Positions 27,238-37,244 of a DNA stretch of 64,000 bases are shown here, piece after piece. Location: NCBI RefSeq assembly GCF_014284175.1, contig NZ_JACOGA010000002.1, forward strand, positions 345,454 through 409,453. The letters run 5' to 3'. This DNA comes from Affinundibacterium flavidum (GTDB taxonomy: Bacteria; Pseudomonadota; Gammaproteobacteria; Burkholderiales; Burkholderiaceae_D). Position 1 is the stretch's first letter, and every line of letters starts with the position of its first letter. The position numbers and the translations under genes were made by a program. The notes under the pieces were generated by a model that saw nothing but the letters and a program-made list of their open reading frames with translations, made no database searches and had not been told where the DNA came from.

Positions 27238-28404
27238 ATGATGCGTAAACTATGGATCTTATTCGCTCAAACCGTCACCGTTGGTTTGGCACTGTGGTTT
27301 ATTGTAACCAGCTTAAAGCCAAATTGGATACAGCAAGGCTTTGGGATCAATAAGAATCTGAGCCTAAGCTCTTCGGCAACCTTGATCGAAGCACCGAGCA
27401 ATAAACATAGCTCACCCAACTCATACAACTTCGCCGCCAAGCGCGCGATGTCTTCGGTTGTAAATATCAGTGCTTCACGTAGTTCAAATAATGCCAATCC
27501 TTTATTAAGCGATCCATTTTTTAAACGCTTTTTCGGAGAACAAGCGCGACCAAAATCGGAACGTCCATCGAGTAGTGGTTCCGGCGTCATCATGAGCCCG
27601 CAAGGTCATATTCTGACGAACAATCATGTGATTCAAGGTGCAGGTGCGATTGAAGTTGCGTTGGCTGACGGCCGACAAGCCACTGCAAAAGTCATCGGCA
27701 CTGATCCAGACACCGATCTGGCCGTCTTGCAAATTGATCTCAAAGATTTGCCGGCGATTACCCTTGGTCATTCTGATGAAGCGAATGTCGGTGACGTCGT
27801 GCTGGCGATTGGCAATCCATTCGGCGTTGGCCAAACCGTCACCATGGGTATCATCTCCGCCTTAGGTCGCAATAGCGTCGGCATCAATACCTATGAAAAT
27901 TTTATTCAAACTGATGCAGCAGTGAATCCTGGGAATTCAGGCGGTGCTTTGGTCGATACGAATGGTAATTTGCTTGGAATTAATTCTGCCATTTATTCGC
28001 AAAATGGCGGTTCCTTAGGCATAGGATTTGCGATTCCCGTATCCACCATCAAAATGGTGATGGAAGCGATTATCACGGATGGTCAGGTCGTGCGCGGCTA
28101 TCTTGGCGTCAGTCCTGAAGACATCACAGAAGAAATGGCAGAAAGTTTCAATATCAAGCAAACCAAAGGCTCTATCGTCGCTGCTGTGGTGCGCGGTGGC
28201 CCTGCGGATCAGGCTGGTGTGAAGCCCGGTGACATTTGTGTCGCGATCAACGGCAAACCTTTTTTGAACAGTCGTGAAATGATGAATCAGATTGCACAAC
28301 TTAAGCCAAATTCCAAGGCCAAGTTGAAGGTCGTGCGCCAATCGAATGAAATTCAACTCGACATCGTGGTCGGTAAACGTCCGCCGTTTAAGCCAGAGGA
28401 ATAA
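27238..28404 (+). CDS. membrane-anchored trypsin-like serine protease, DegS/Do type
   Basis: A 388-residue S1C protease with one N-terminal membrane helix (LWILFAQTVTVGLALWFIVTSL), a protease domain and a single PDZ domain (about 280-375). The catalytic triad is His in ILTNNHVI (near 129), Asp in PDTDLAV (near 159) and Ser in NPGNSGGAL (near 233). One PDZ plus a membrane anchor points to a DegS/AlgW-like site-1 protease that may cut an anti-sigma factor; a general quality-control role is also possible. Two tandem ATG codons (27238 and 27241) are candidates. No ribosome site is visible, because the divergent nif3 ribosome site occupies the position. Confidence 0.92.
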   Translation: MMRKLWILFAQTVTVGLALWFIVTSLKPNWIQQGFGINKNLSLSSSATLIEAPSNKHSSPNSYNFAAKRAMSSVVNISASRSSNNANPLLSDPFFKRFFGEQARPKSERPSSSGSGVIMSPQGHILTNNHVIQGAGAIEVALADGRQATAKVIGTDPDTDLAVLQIDLKDLPAITLGHSDEANVGDVVLAIGNPFGVGQTVTMGIISALGRNSVGINTYENFIQTDAAVNPGNSGGALVDTNGNLLGINSAIYSQNGGSLGIGFAIPVSTIKMVMEAIITDGQVVRGYLGVSPEDITEEMAESFNIKQTKGSIVAAVVRGGPADQAGVKPGDICVAINGKPFLNSREMMNQIAQLKPNSKAKLKVVRQSNEIQLDIVVGKRPPFKPEE

Positions 28405-28405
28405 G

Positions 28406-29083
28406 ATGCATATCGCTGAACTCAGCCGTTTTCTGTTTGAATTATCGGAAAATAATAACCGCGCCTGGTTTGTCATGAATAAACCACGCTATGACATTTT
28501 GCGCGCTGAGTTCTTACAAATGGTGACGCGCTTAATTCAAGACCTGAGTAAGAGTGATCCGGCAATTGCACTATGCGATCCGAAGAAAGCGCTCTTTCGC
28601 ATTAATCGTGACGTGCGTTTCGGCAAAGATAAATCACCGTATAAAACTTATTTTTCTGCATCAATATTGCCAAGTGGACGCAAGAAACCGAGTGAAGGCG
28701 GTGGCCCAGCTTACTACTTCCAGATTAGCGAAGACAATCGTCTATTTTTTGCGGTGGGGGAATACATGCCACCAGCTGATCGCCTGAAAAATATTCGTCA
28801 ACACTTAATCGAAGACGAAGCAGGCTTCAAAAAAGTCATTAAGAACAAGGCTTTAAAAGAATGCTTCGGCGAATTGCAGGAAGACGGAAAATTAATCCGC
28901 CCACCTAAAGGCTACGATCCAGACCATGCACTGATCGAATACTTAAAACTGAAAAGCATGATGGTGTGGACTGAATGTCAGTTGGATGATTTGCTATACG
29001 AAGATGTACACAAGAAGCTCGTCAGCGGATTTAAGACTGCCTTACCTTTGGTAAGCTGGCTACGTTCCGCCAGCTTTAGCTAA
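28406..29083 (+). CDS. DUF2461 domain-containing protein
   Basis: A 225-residue protein matching the DUF2461 (TIGR02453) pattern: FLFELSENNNRAWFVMNKPRYD at the start, then FRINRDVRFGKDKSPYKTYFSA and GGPAYYFQISEDNRLFFAVGEYMP. The family has no known biochemical role. The ATG at 28406 is one base past the protease stop, with AGAGGA upstream, so the pair is probably co-translated. It converges on tatC. Confidence 0.9.
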   Translation: MHIAELSRFLFELSENNNRAWFVMNKPRYDILRAEFLQMVTRLIQDLSKSDPAIALCDPKKALFRINRDVRFGKDKSPYKTYFSASILPSGRKKPSEGGGPAYYFQISEDNRLFFAVGEYMPPADRLKNIRQHLIEDEAGFKKVIKNKALKECFGELQEDGKLIRPPKGYDPDHALIEYLKLKSMMVWTECQLDDLLYEDVHKKLVSGFKTALPLVSWLRSASFS

Positions 29084-29088
29084 TCAAT

Positions 29089-29847
29089 TTACAGCTCAGG
29101 TGGCGCTTGGGTGGCTTTGACGAAGATAGGTGCAACAAACAAACCTAATTCGAACAACATCCACATTGGCACTGCCAACGCCAGTTGACTGACGACATCA
29201 GGTGGCGTAACTACCGCTGCGATGACAAAAGCGCCGACGATCACATAAGAACGAATTGCTTTCAATTTCTCTACCGTCAAAATTCCGGTACGCACTAAAA
29301 CAATCACAACGATAGGCACTTCAAAAGTCAATCCAAAAGCCAGGCACATGGACATCACAAAATCGAGGTAGTTTTCGATGTCTGGTGCAACGGTAATCGA
29401 GGTCGGTGCAAACTCAGAGATAAACTTAAATACGCGCCCAAAAACAAAAAAATAACAAAACGCGACACCAGCAGCAAACAAGACCGAGGAGGAAATCACT
29501 AAAGGCGCAACCAAGCGCTTTTCATGTGCGTACAAGCCCGGCGCAATAAACGCCCAAGCTTGATATAGCACCCACGGTAAAGCCAGCAAAAACGCCAACA
29601 ACAAAGTTACTTTCATCGGCACTAAAAATGGCGAAATCACCCCGGTCGCAATCATCTTGGCACCAGCGGGTAAAGCCGCAACCATAGGCTGCGCAAGAAA
29701 ATCATAAATTGCCGAAGGCCCCGGCCAAGCAAATAGCGCAGCACACACAATCGCGATGCCAGCACAAGCTTTCACCAGACGATCACGTAATTCGACCAAA
29801 TGAGAAATGAAGCTCTCTTGCATCCCCATGAAATTATCGTTACTCAT
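29089..29847 (-). CDS. tatC: Sec-independent protein translocase TatC
   Basis: A 252-residue inner-membrane protein with six helices, the twin-arginine signal receptor of the Tat system. The N-terminal cytoplasmic region has the expected SFISHLVELRDRLVKA, and the first periplasmic loop is followed by FLVPMKVTLLLAFLLALPWVLYQAWAFIAPGLY. Last of tatABC. Likely Tat substrates in this window are the Rieske protein and the carotenoid oxygenase. Confidence 0.97.
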   Translation of the reverse strand: MSNDNFMGMQESFISHLVELRDRLVKACAGIAIVCAALFAWPGPSAIYDFLAQPMVAALPAGAKMIATGVISPFLVPMKVTLLLAFLLALPWVLYQAWAFIAPGLYAHEKRLVAPLVISSSVLFAAGVAFCYFFVFGRVFKFISEFAPTSITVAPDIENYLDFVMSMCLAFGLTFEVPIVVIVLVRTGILTVEKLKAIRSYVIVGAFVIAAVVTPPDVVSQLALAVPMWMLFELGLFVAPIFVKATQAPPEL

Positions 29848-29889
29848 GGCATGCTTTCTTTTGAATAATTAGAGGTGTAGATAAGCGCA

Positions 29890-30393
29890 TCAGAAAAAAC
29901 TCGATGTCGAACGCGCATTCACACGATGTTTAGCCATACGTGCCGCACCAGACATGACTTGGCTGCGATGTCCATGACGGTTCTTGTACCAATGGGGGAT
30001 GTTCGACGTCTTCGCGACTTTTCGGCGACGGAAGTTCTTCGCCTTCGCTAGCATCGCCTCTGTCGATGGAACTGGATCAAAATCGTAAACAGAATAATTA
30101 GTATGCGATGCAGGTTGCACCAAGTCATTCAATTCCTGCTGAGCCTCGGAAAACTCTTTGTTCACATCTTGCTCGAAATTTTGCGCGGCAGATTCAACTT
30201 CTTTCTGCATCTTGCGCAATTCTTCCATTTCGATTTCACGACTGACTTCTGATTTCACTTGGCTGATATAGCGCTGCGCGCGACCAAACAAGGTGCCTGC
30301 CATGCGCGCCACTTTGGGTAAATCTTTGGGGCCAATCACAATCAAAGCCACTGCGCCAATTAAGGCGAGTTTGGTCAGTCCGAGGTCTATCAT
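29890..30393 (-). CDS. tatB: Sec-independent protein translocase TatB
   Basis: A 167-residue TatB: MIDLGLTKLALIGAVALIVIGPKDLPKVARMAG gives the short membrane helix, glycine-proline hinge and amphipathic helix, followed by a long acidic coiled segment (EIEMEELRKMQKEVESAAQNFEQDVN) and a basic C-terminal tail. TatB joins TatC in binding twin-arginine signals. It sits between tatA and tatC. Confidence 0.95.
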   Translation of the reverse strand: MIDLGLTKLALIGAVALIVIGPKDLPKVARMAGTLFGRAQRYISQVKSEVSREIEMEELRKMQKEVESAAQNFEQDVNKEFSEAQQELNDLVQPASHTNYSVYDFDPVPSTEAMLAKAKNFRRRKVAKTSNIPHWYKNRHGHRSQVMSGAARMAKHRVNARSTSSFF

Positions 30394-30419
30394 AAATCTG
30401 TTCTAACACTATCCGAAGA

Positions 30420-30629
30420 TTAGTGCGTCGACTTATCCTTTGCCTCGACATCAATGGTTTTTTGTTCTTCGGCTTTTGGTGATTTTTCTTCTTCACCTTT
30501 GACGCCATCTTTAAAGCCTTTCACTGCCTTACCGAGATCGCTGCCAACATTGCCTAGCTTCTTAGTACCGAATACCAAGACCACCACAACCAATACAATC
30601 AACCAATGCCAAATACTGAATGAACCCAT
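30420..30629 (-). CDS. tatA: Sec-independent protein translocase TatA
   Basis: A 69-residue pore subunit from the ATG at 30629: [25 protein letters not shown] is the membrane helix and hinge, then [21 protein letters not shown] is the amphipathic helix, with a charged tail. A ribosome site (AAGGA) lies just upstream; an adjacent ATG at 30632 is an alternative. First of tatABC, downstream of hinT. Confidence 0.95.
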   Translation of the reverse strand: MGSFSIWHWLIVLVVVVLVFGTKKLGNVGSDLGKAVKGFKDGVKGEEEKSPKAEEQKTIDVEAKDKSTH

Positions 30630-30677
30630 CATGTTTCCTTCTAGGGCTAAGCCCAAAAAATCGATCAATAAAATAGT

Positions 30678-31034
30678 TTACAACTTGACGCCGCCGATCA
30701 CATGCATGTGCAAGTGATAAACGATCTGACCACCATTAGGACCTGTGTTCACCACAGTTTTAAATCCGCCGGTTTTTGATCCATCGGCATGTTCCACATA
30801 GGCACAGCCTTGCTGCGCCGCCAATTTAGGTGCTAATTCCAGCATTTTACCCAACAATACGGCATCTTCGGCTTTTGCGTCGGCCAAACTCGACAAATGC
30901 TTTTTGGGAATAATTAGAAAATGCACAGGCGCTGCCGGATTAATGTCATTAAATGCCATCAATTCATCATCTTCATACAAAACAGTTGCCGGAATTTGCT
31001 TGGCGACGATTTTACAAAAAATACAGTTATCCAT
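30678..31034 (-). CDS. hinT: HIT-family purine nucleoside phosphoramidase
   Basis: A 118-residue histidine-triad protein. The N-terminal CIFCKIVAKQIPATVLYEDD and the C-terminal triad HLHMHVIGG (HxHxH) are clear. HinT hydrolyses adenosine phosphoramidates and lysyl-AMP adducts. The ATG at 31034 is preferred to a GTG three codons upstream. The his-hinT-tat order is common in betaproteobacteria. Confidence 0.95.
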   Translation of the reverse strand: MDNCIFCKIVAKQIPATVLYEDDELMAFNDINPAAPVHFLIIPKKHLSSLADAKAEDAVLLGKMLELAPKLAAQQGCAYVEHADGSKTGGFKTVVNTGPNGGQIVYHLHMHVIGGVKL

Positions 31035-31079
31035 ACAGTCCACTCAAAATTTGTTACAAAATGCCGTAGACGACAATGA

Positions 31080-31445
31080 TTAATTATCTACGCGAGAAGC
31101 TTTTTCTTCTATACCAGAAATGCCTTCACGCCTAGCCAGTTCGTCGAGAACTTGCTGCGGATGCAAATTATACTGTGCTAACATGACAAGCGAATGAAAC
31201 CAGAGGTCGGCGCATTCATAGAGCAAATCTGATGTATCGCCCGAAACACGCGCATCTTTTGCGGCCATCACGGTTTCTGTCGCCTCTTCACCAATTTTTT
31301 TCAAAATCGCATCATCGCCTTTGTGAAACAATTTGGCGACGTAAGAAGTGTCAGGATTGCCACCATTAATCGCTTTACGACTTTCTATCACGGCAGCCAA
31401 TTGATGCAATATTGATTCTTGATTCATAGTCTGTCCGACACTCAT
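31080..31445 (-). CDS. hisE: phosphoribosyl-ATP pyrophosphatase
   Basis: A 121-residue HisE, second step of histidine synthesis (PR-ATP to PR-AMP). It is an all-helical MazG-like fold with [14 protein letters not shown] and [14 protein letters not shown] carrying the metal-binding acidic residues. The ATG overlaps the hisI stop by four bases (ATGA), supporting this start over an internal ATG six codons later. Confidence 0.96.
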   Translation of the reverse strand: MSVGQTMNQESILHQLAAVIESRKAINGGNPDTSYVAKLFHKGDDAILKKIGEEATETVMAAKDARVSGDTSDLLYECADLWFHSLVMLAQYNLHPQQVLDELARREGISGIEEKASRVDN

Positions 31446-31840
31446 TTGTAAATGGCTTCAGGGTCTTTGAGAACAGGATCGACAGTCACCCATTCACCTT
31501 CGTCCACATTGCCTTCAAACTTTTGGAAGAAACAAGAATGGCGTCCGGTATGACAAGCAATGCCCTCAACTTGTTCAATTTTCAGAAGAATCACATCTTC
31601 GTCGCAATCTAGACGGATCTCTTTCACTTTTTGCACGTGACCGGATTCTTCACCTTTATGCCACAACTTCTTACGCGAGCGACTCCAGTACACCGCCTCG
31701 CCGGTTTCTACCGTACGACTCAAGGCTTCACGATTCATCCAAGCGAACATGACCACATCATTGCTGCCAACTTCTTGGGCAATGACAGGAACCAAGCCGA
31801 CTTCATCCCACTTCACTTTATTTAACCAACGAAAACTCAT
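31442..31840 (-). CDS. hisI: phosphoribosyl-AMP cyclohydrolase
   Basis: A 132-residue HisI, opening the adenine ring of PR-AMP. The metal motif [12 protein letters not shown] and the zinc cysteines in [13 protein letters not shown] are present. It is separate from hisE, as is normal in betaproteobacteria. It overlaps hisF and hisE by ATGA at either end. Confidence 0.97.
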   Translation of the reverse strand: MSFRWLNKVKWDEVGLVPVIAQEVGSNDVVMFAWMNREALSRTVETGEAVYWSRSRKKLWHKGEESGHVQKVKEIRLDCDEDVILLKIEQVEGIACHTGRHSCFFQKFEGNVDEGEWVTVDPVLKDPEAIYK

Positions 31841-32601
31841 GCTAACCTCATTGGTATATGTTGTGCTGCCATAAACTGTTTTGCTTCCTGCACTGTGTGC
31901 TGTCCAAAATGAAAAATACTTGCTGCTAATACTGCATCGGCACCGCCGAGTTTGATGCCATCAGCGAGATCTTGCAAACCACCTACGCCACCCGAAGCGA
32001 TTACCGGAATATCAATCGCATCCGACACTGCGCGGGTTAAGGCCAGATCAAAACCCGAACGGGTACCGTCTTTATCCATGCTGGTGAGGAGAATTTCACC
32101 TGCACCTAATTCCGCCATTTTGCGTGCCCATTCGACCGCATCGAGACCTGTCGCATTGCGGCCACCGTGGGTATAGACCTCCCACTTGCCTGGCGCAACG
32201 GCTTTGGCATCAATCGCCACCACGATACATTGCGAACCGTATTTATGCGCTGCATCTGCGACCAATTGCGGATTCGTGACGGCAGAAGTATTCATACCAA
32301 CTTTATCTGCGCCTGCATTCAACAAGCGACGCACATCGGCCACAGTGCGCACACCACCACCAACGGTTAAGGGAATAAACACTTGTGAAGCGACCGCCTC
32401 TATCACAGGCAAAATCAAATCTCTGTCATCGGAAGATGCGGTGATATCCAAGAAAGTAATTTCATCCGCACCTTGCAAATCATAACGACGCGCAACCTCC
32501 ACCGGATCACCGGCATCGCGCAACTCTAAGAAATTAACCCCTTTGACTACCCGCCCGGCATTCACATCCAGACAAGGAATAATCCGTTTTGCTAATGTCA
32601 T
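31837..32601 (-). CDS. hisF: imidazole glycerol phosphate synthase, cyclase subunit
   Basis: A 254-residue TIM barrel starting [22 protein letters not shown], with catalytic Asp in CLDV and Asp in SMDKDGT. It closes the imidazole ring using ammonia from HisH. It overlaps hisA upstream and hisI downstream by four bases each. Confidence 0.98.
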   Translation of the reverse strand: MTLAKRIIPCLDVNAGRVVKGVNFLELRDAGDPVEVARRYDLQGADEITFLDITASSDDRDLILPVIEAVASQVFIPLTVGGGVRTVADVRRLLNAGADKVGMNTSAVTNPQLVADAAHKYGSQCIVVAIDAKAVAPGKWEVYTHGGRNATGLDAVEWARKMAELGAGEILLTSMDKDGTRSGFDLALTRAVSDAIDIPVIASGGVGGLQDLADGIKLGGADAVLAASIFHFGQHTVQEAKQFMAAQHIPMRLA

Positions 32602-33389
32602 TCTTCGTCTTCTTCATAGATGAGATCACCGCTGAGTTCGTCAGCACGCTCTTGTGCGCTGAATAAATCTAAAGTGCCTTCGTAAATAGAACGGCCGCAA
32701 ATCACGCCTTCTACGCCTTCATCTTGCACGGCGCATAAAGCTTCGACATCGGCTAATACATGCACGCCGCCTGAAGCGATCACAGGTACCGTCACGGCCC
32801 GCGCCAATTTCACTGTCGCGTCAATGTTCACACCACCCATCATGCCATCGCGACCGATGTCAGTGTAAATAATCGCTTCTACGCCATAACCTTCAAATTT
32901 TTGTGCCAGATCGATCACATCATGACCGGACATTTTGCTCCAACCATCTGTGGCGACTTTGCCATCTTTGGCATCGATACCCACAATGATTTGCCCTGGA
33001 AAAGCACTGCAAGCATCTGCCAAAAAACCCGGACTTTTGACCGCAGCTGTACCGATAATGATGTAAGAAATACCGGCATTCAAATAGCGCTCGATCGTAT
33101 CAAGATCACGAATACCGCCACCCAGTTGCACGGGCACTTCTTCGGTATCGGTTTCTTCCGCATACTCGCGCACGGTTTTGATAATCGCTTTAATCGCCGC
33201 TTCATTTTTTGGCTTGCCAGCGAAGGCGCCGTTCAGATCCACCAGATGCAAGCGACGCGCGCCTTGTTCTAGCCAGTGGCGCGCCATATCGGCGGGTTCT
33301 TCAGAGAATACAGTGGCTTGATCCATATCGCCTTGTTTAAGACGTACGCAGTGACCATCTTTCAGGTCGATAGCAGGAATGAGCAGCAT
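32598..33389 (-). CDS. hisA: ProFAR isomerase
   Basis: A 263-residue TIM barrel ([28 protein letters not shown]) that isomerises ProFAR to PRFAR. Catalytic Asp in AIDLKDG and Asp in YTDIGRDGM are present. It is slightly long: an acidic C-terminal tail ([10 protein letters not shown]) extends past the usual end. It overlaps hisF by ATGA. Confidence 0.97.
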   Translation of the reverse strand: MLLIPAIDLKDGHCVRLKQGDMDQATVFSEEPADMARHWLEQGARRLHLVDLNGAFAGKPKNEAAIKAIIKTVREYAEETDTEEVPVQLGGGIRDLDTIERYLNAGISYIIIGTAAVKSPGFLADACSAFPGQIIVGIDAKDGKVATDGWSKMSGHDVIDLAQKFEGYGVEAIIYTDIGRDGMMGGVNIDATVKLARAVTVPVIASGGVHVLADVEALCAVQDEGVEGVICGRSIYEGTLDLFSAQERADELSGDLIYEEDEE

Positions 33390-33483
33390 GATGAATTTAT
33401 AGGGTAATTAAAAATAAAAAATTGAGGTAAAACAACAGACAGTAAAACAGACAATAAGTTTGACAGTACGTTCAATAATAGGG

Positions 33484-33578
33484 CTTACGAAAAATTGCGC
33501 TAGCTAGACGCGTCGCCGAAGACAGTACAATTGTACGGCGAGGCGACAGCAACGACGCTAGCGTCTGTTTTGCGTAAG
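33484..33578. repeat. imperfect palindromic repeat between hisH and hisA (95 bp)
   Basis: The outer arms CTTACG (33484-33489) and CGTAAG (33573-33578) and inner arms such as TTGCGCTAG/CTAGCG and GTACAATTGTAC make a long imperfect hairpin. The core (GCTAGACGC ... CAACGACGC) resembles the repeat at 39272-39394. It lies inside the his operon, so it would be transcribed. Confidence 0.75.
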
Positions 33579-33596
33579 TCATAAATAATTCAAAGT

Positions 33597-34235
33597 CTAA
33601 GGATTCCAGTGTACGAAGTTTTTATACAATTGCAATCCAGCAGCAGCGCTTTTTTCTGGATGAAATTGCGTTGCAAAAATATTCTCACGCGCTACAGCTG
33701 AGGTAAATACCTGACCATATTCAGTGGTACCGACCACATCTTGCGCCTGTTCTGGCTGAACATAGTAGCTATGCACAAAATAAAAATAACTGTCGTCAGG
33801 AATACCATTCCAGAGCGGATGGGCTTTACTTTGATGCACACGATTCCAGCCCATTTGTGGCACTTTATAACGGGAACCATCTTCTTGCAATTGTCCGTTT
33901 AGGTCAAAACGCACGACCTTGCCCGGCAGCAAACCTAAACAAGGCGTATTACCTTCGGCGCTGACATCAAATAACATCTGTTCACCGACGCAGACACCAA
34001 ATAAAGGTTTTTCACGGGCCGCTTGCAAAATCGCTTCGTGCAAACCAGATTCCAACAAACAACGCATGCAATCGGGCATGGCGCCCTGGCCTGGTAAAAC
34101 AAGTCGATCCGCGGATCGGATATCGGCAATGTCACCTGAGATGACAATCTGCGCTTCAGGCGCTACAGCACGAAAAGCCTGTGCGACCGAGCGCACGTTG
34201 CCCATGCCGTAATCGACAACAACTATCTTATTCAT
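33597..34235 (-). CDS. hisH: imidazole glycerol phosphate synthase, glutaminase subunit
   Basis: A 212-residue class I glutamine amidotransferase: the nucleophile elbow is GVCVGEQML (Cys near 83) and the His/Glu pair is in ATQFHPEKS. It feeds ammonia to HisF. Upstream is hisB (77-base gap). The gene order lacks the marC gene often found here in Burkholderia. Confidence 0.97.
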   Translation of the reverse strand: MNKIVVVDYGMGNVRSVAQAFRAVAPEAQIVISGDIADIRSADRLVLPGQGAMPDCMRCLLESGLHEAILQAAREKPLFGVCVGEQMLFDVSAEGNTPCLGLLPGKVVRFDLNGQLQEDGSRYKVPQMGWNRVHQSKAHPLWNGIPDDSYFYFVHSYYVQPEQAQDVVGTTEYGQVFTSAVARENIFATQFHPEKSAAAGLQLYKNFVHWNP

Positions 34236-34312
34236 AACAGTGAGAGAGTAGACATAGTGAAGTGTTGTAGGCGCTACAGCGACTTAATTATCGCTATAGC
34301 ACTTACGCTCTT

Positions 34313-34903
34313 TTATAGACTACCTTTAGTGGATGGAATGGTGCCCAAGGCGCGCTGATCTAATTCAGCTGCCATACGCAAGGCACGGCCAAAGGCTTTA
34401 AAAATGGTTTCACATTGATGATGCGCATTCTCGCCGCGCAAATTATCAATATGCAGAGAGACTAAAGCATGATTGACGAAACCCTGAAAAAATTCATGGG
34501 TCAAATCGACATCAAATGAACCTATCATGGAACGTTTGAAATCAACATGGTATTCCAGGCCAGGGCGGCCGGAGAAATCAATCACTACACGTGACAAAGC
34601 TTCATCGAGTGGCACATAGGCATGACCATAACGGCGTATGCCTTTTTTGTCGCCGATCGCAATCGCGAATGCCTGACCTAAAGTAATGCCGACATCTTCC
34701 ACCGTGTGATGCGCATCGATATGTAAATCACCGTCGGCTTCAATATCCAAATCAATCAAACCATGACGGGCAATTTGATCCAGCATGTGATCTAAAAATG
34801 GCACACCGGTTTTCAATGATTGTTTGCCAGTGCCGTCGAGATTGATGGCGACACGAATTTTGGTTTCGTTAGTGTTACGTGTAACTTGCGCTGTACGTTG
34901 CAT
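34313..34903 (-). CDS. hisB: imidazoleglycerol-phosphate dehydratase
   Basis: A 196-residue monofunctional HisB with the duplicated metal motifs [13 protein letters not shown] and [13 protein letters not shown]. It removes water from IGP to give imidazole acetol phosphate. There is no fused phosphatase domain, so histidinol-phosphatase must come from another gene outside this window. Confidence 0.98.
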   Translation of the reverse strand: MQRTAQVTRNTNETKIRVAINLDGTGKQSLKTGVPFLDHMLDQIARHGLIDLDIEADGDLHIDAHHTVEDVGITLGQAFAIAIGDKKGIRRYGHAYVPLDEALSRVVIDFSGRPGLEYHVDFKRSMIGSFDVDLTHEFFQGFVNHALVSLHIDNLRGENAHHQCETIFKAFGRALRMAAELDQRALGTIPSTKGSL

Positions 34904-34981
34904 GATGAATTTAGCTAATCGTGGTTAGCTAGTTAGCGATAATGTTGAATGAAATTCGAAAGAAAAAATTTAATAAAAAAT

Positions 34982-36076
34982 TTACTTTAAAGCCTGTGCA
35001 AAAGCATTTAAAAATACGGCATTTTCTTCTGGCGTGCTAACAGTAATGCGTAGGCAGTTCTGCAAAAGATCATGCATTTTACCCACATTTTTCACCAAAA
35101 TTTTTTGTTCCAGTAATTTTGTGAACACTTCATTGCCATAAGTCTCACTTTTCGCTGAATTTGACACGCGTATTAGCAAAAAATTCGCAGAAGAAGGGAA
35201 AACTTCCACTCCTGGCAAGGCCGCAAGTTGACTAGACAACTCACTGCGCTGAACACGTAATTGCGCGGCTTGCGCTTCGAAAACTTCAGCGTGTTCAAGC
35301 AGGCAAATAATCGCCGCTTCGGTTAACACATTGATGTTATATGGTGGTCGGACTTTATCGAATTCTTCCAACAATTCTGCCGATGCAGACATATAACCTA
35401 AACGAATTCCGGCCAAACCTAATTTCGACACCGTACGCATCACAATCAGATTGGCGAATTCTGGCAAGCGTGACATAAAGCTCGTTTGCGCAAATGGCTG
35501 ATAGGCCTCGTCAATAATCACCAAGCCTGTGTCACCAACAGCACGGATAATCTCTTCCATATCCGCCGCGTCAAATAAAGTACCAGTAGGATTATTCGGA
35601 TACGCCAAATAAGTGACAGCAGGTTTGTGTTCTGCAATCGCCGTCAACATCGCTGCTTTATCCAAAGTGAAATCGGTCTTGAGCGGCACACCGATAAACT
35701 CCATACCCGCAAATTTTGCTGACATGGCGTACATCACAAAACCTGGCAAAGGCGCCAGCACTTTTGCACCCGGTTTGGCGCAGGCGATGCTGATCATTCC
35801 AATCAATTCGTCTGATCCATTGCCCAACACCAGATCGTAGCCCTCAGGTACGCCAAAATGCGTGCTGAGCGCTGTTTTGATGCCTGCGTAACTTGGCACA
35901 GGATAACGATTCAGATCTGTTTCCGATAAACGCTTGGCCAGCGCTTGTTGCAGTTCTGGCGTTAGCGTATAGGGATTTTCCATGGCATCGAGTTTCAGAA
36001 AACCCGTTGCATCCGGCACGTGATATGCCGACAAGGCGCGCACGTCGGCGCGGATAATATTTTCTACTAAAGACAT
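34982..36076 (-). CDS. hisC: histidinol-phosphate aminotransferase
   Basis: A PLP enzyme of about 364 residues. The PLP lysine is in [17 protein letters not shown] (near residue 222), with [11 protein letters not shown] and [10 protein letters not shown] upstream. It makes histidinol phosphate from imidazole acetol phosphate. The ATG at 36076 is preferred over one nine codons earlier. It is preceded by the methyltransferase gene rather than by hisD. Confidence 0.96.
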   Translation of the reverse strand: MSLVENIIRADVRALSAYHVPDATGFLKLDAMENPYTLTPELQQALAKRLSETDLNRYPVPSYAGIKTALSTHFGVPEGYDLVLGNGSDELIGMISIACAKPGAKVLAPLPGFVMYAMSAKFAGMEFIGVPLKTDFTLDKAAMLTAIAEHKPAVTYLAYPNNPTGTLFDAADMEEIIRAVGDTGLVIIDEAYQPFAQTSFMSRLPEFANLIVMRTVSKLGLAGIRLGYMSASAELLEEFDKVRPPYNINVLTEAAIICLLEHAEVFEAQAAQLRVQRSELSSQLAALPGVEVFPSSANFLLIRVSNSAKSETYGNEVFTKLLEQKILVKNVGKMHDLLQNCLRITVSTPEENAVFLNAFAQALK

Positions 36077-36147
36077 GAGGCTTTTGCTCGTTTTAAAAAT
36101 CAATGAATAATTCTTGAATAATTTTGGGATATTCGTTCAAACCGGAA

Positions 36148-37098
36148 TCAAGTTTCAAGTGCGACGACACTCTTCTTACGAACAGTAGTTTTCACACCTT
36201 CGGCTTTCGCCTTAGTAAGCACAGGTGTAGTTTTACTGGTGCGCTTATCCACTTTACTAACTTTACTTGCTTTCTTCAGCACAGGTTTAGCCCGCACTGG
36301 TTCGGTCGGTTGATTATTCAGAACTTGTAACTCTGCCTCTGCCGATTGAAGACGCGCCTCGATAATGGCGCAGTATTCTGGATTTAATTCAAAGCCAACA
36401 AATTGCCGGCCGCAACGTCGTGCTGCAATCGCAGTTGTACCACTACCCAAAAACGGGTCAAGTACCACACCGTTTTCAGGGCAGGATGCGAGCACCATAC
36501 GTTGAATAATTTCTAAAGGTTTTTGCGTAGGATGTTCAACACGCTCTGCATCTTCTTTATGCAGACGCGAAACACTCCATAAGTCTTTCGGGTTGTAACC
36601 TAGTTCTAACCATTTAGCACCGACAAAGATAGAACGTGAACGTGCTTTCTTGGTCGCGGCATCGTAAGGAATACGTACCGCATCCAAATCGAAATAATAG
36701 TTTTTCGATTTCACGAATAAACCTATCGTGTCATGGACAGACGAGAAGCTGCGGGTACTGCCGCCCATGGATGGCACACGTCTATCCCAGATGATTTCAT
36801 TAATCATGGTCATGCGCTGCTTGAGCATCACAAAGATTTCCGGCGAATAACGCCAAGTCAAGAAAATGTACAGCGATCCAGTCGGCTTGAGTTTTGGCAG
36901 CGCCGCATCTATCCAACGCTCAGTCCATGCCAAATAATCTGCAGCTTCTTGTTTATCAGAATCATTGCCGTAATCCTTACCCAAGCCATAGGGCGGATCA
37001 GTCAAAATCAAATCGATACTGCCATCGGGTATGCGTTGCAAACCGGTGATGGCATCTTCGTTAAACACTCGATTAAATAGGCACTCAGAATCACTCAA
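36148..37098 (-). CDS. orphan site-specific DNA methyltransferase, beta class
   Basis: A 316-residue N4/N6-amino DNA methyltransferase. The catalytic DPPY motif (residues 34-37) comes before the SAM-binding motif I (LDPFLGSGTT, about 213-222), which defines the beta order; the recognition region lies between, about 100-190. The C-terminal 50 residues are lysine-rich and basic. The start is TTG, with AGGAGT 9 bases upstream. No restriction endonuclease gene is adjacent, so it is an orphan methylase and probably regulatory. Its position inside the his operon, just after a long palindrome, suggests insertion. GTWWAC- and CACAG-specific orphan methylases are known in related genera, but specificity cannot be read here. 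Confidence 0.9.
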   Translation of the reverse strand: MSDSECLFNRVFNEDAITGLQRIPDGSIDLILTDPPYGLGKDYGNDSDKQEAADYLAWTERWIDAALPKLKPTGSLYIFLTWRYSPEIFVMLKQRMTMINEIIWDRRVPSMGGSTRSFSSVHDTIGLFVKSKNYYFDLDAVRIPYDAATKKARSRSIFVGAKWLELGYNPKDLWSVSRLHKEDAERVEHPTQKPLEIIQRMVLASCPENGVVLDPFLGSGTTAIAARRCGRQFVGFELNPEYCAIIEARLQSAEAELQVLNNQPTEPVRAKPVLKKASKVSKVDKRTSKTTPVLTKAKAEGVKTTVRKKSVVALET

Positions 37099-37134
37099 AA
37101 TAATCGACTCCTAGCCTACTCAATTTTAATTCAA

Positions 37135-37230
37135 CACCCCTCAACGCCGAGGCGCAGAGGCGCAGAGGAAAAGCGGAGAAAAAACTCTGCGTCACTCTGC
37201 GTCTCCGCGTCTCGGCGTTGAGGGGTTTTA
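37135..37230. repeat. palindromic repeat with 16-bp perfect arms (96 bp)
   Basis: ACCCCTCAACGCCGAG at the left and CTCGGCGTTGAGGGGT at the right pair perfectly. The inside is made of degenerate GCAGAGGCGCAGAGG / CTCTGCGTC units. It lies between hisD and the methyltransferase and would form a strong hairpin in the transcript. This GC-rich 'ctctgcgcctctgcg' type of repeat is seen dispersed in many bacteria. Confidence 0.85.
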
Positions 37231-37244
37231 TGCTTTTCATGGGC

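Noticed and set aside
33390..33596. Possible small gene between hisA and hisH (marC position)
   Set aside because: The gap is too short for marC and consists mainly of a palindromic repeat.
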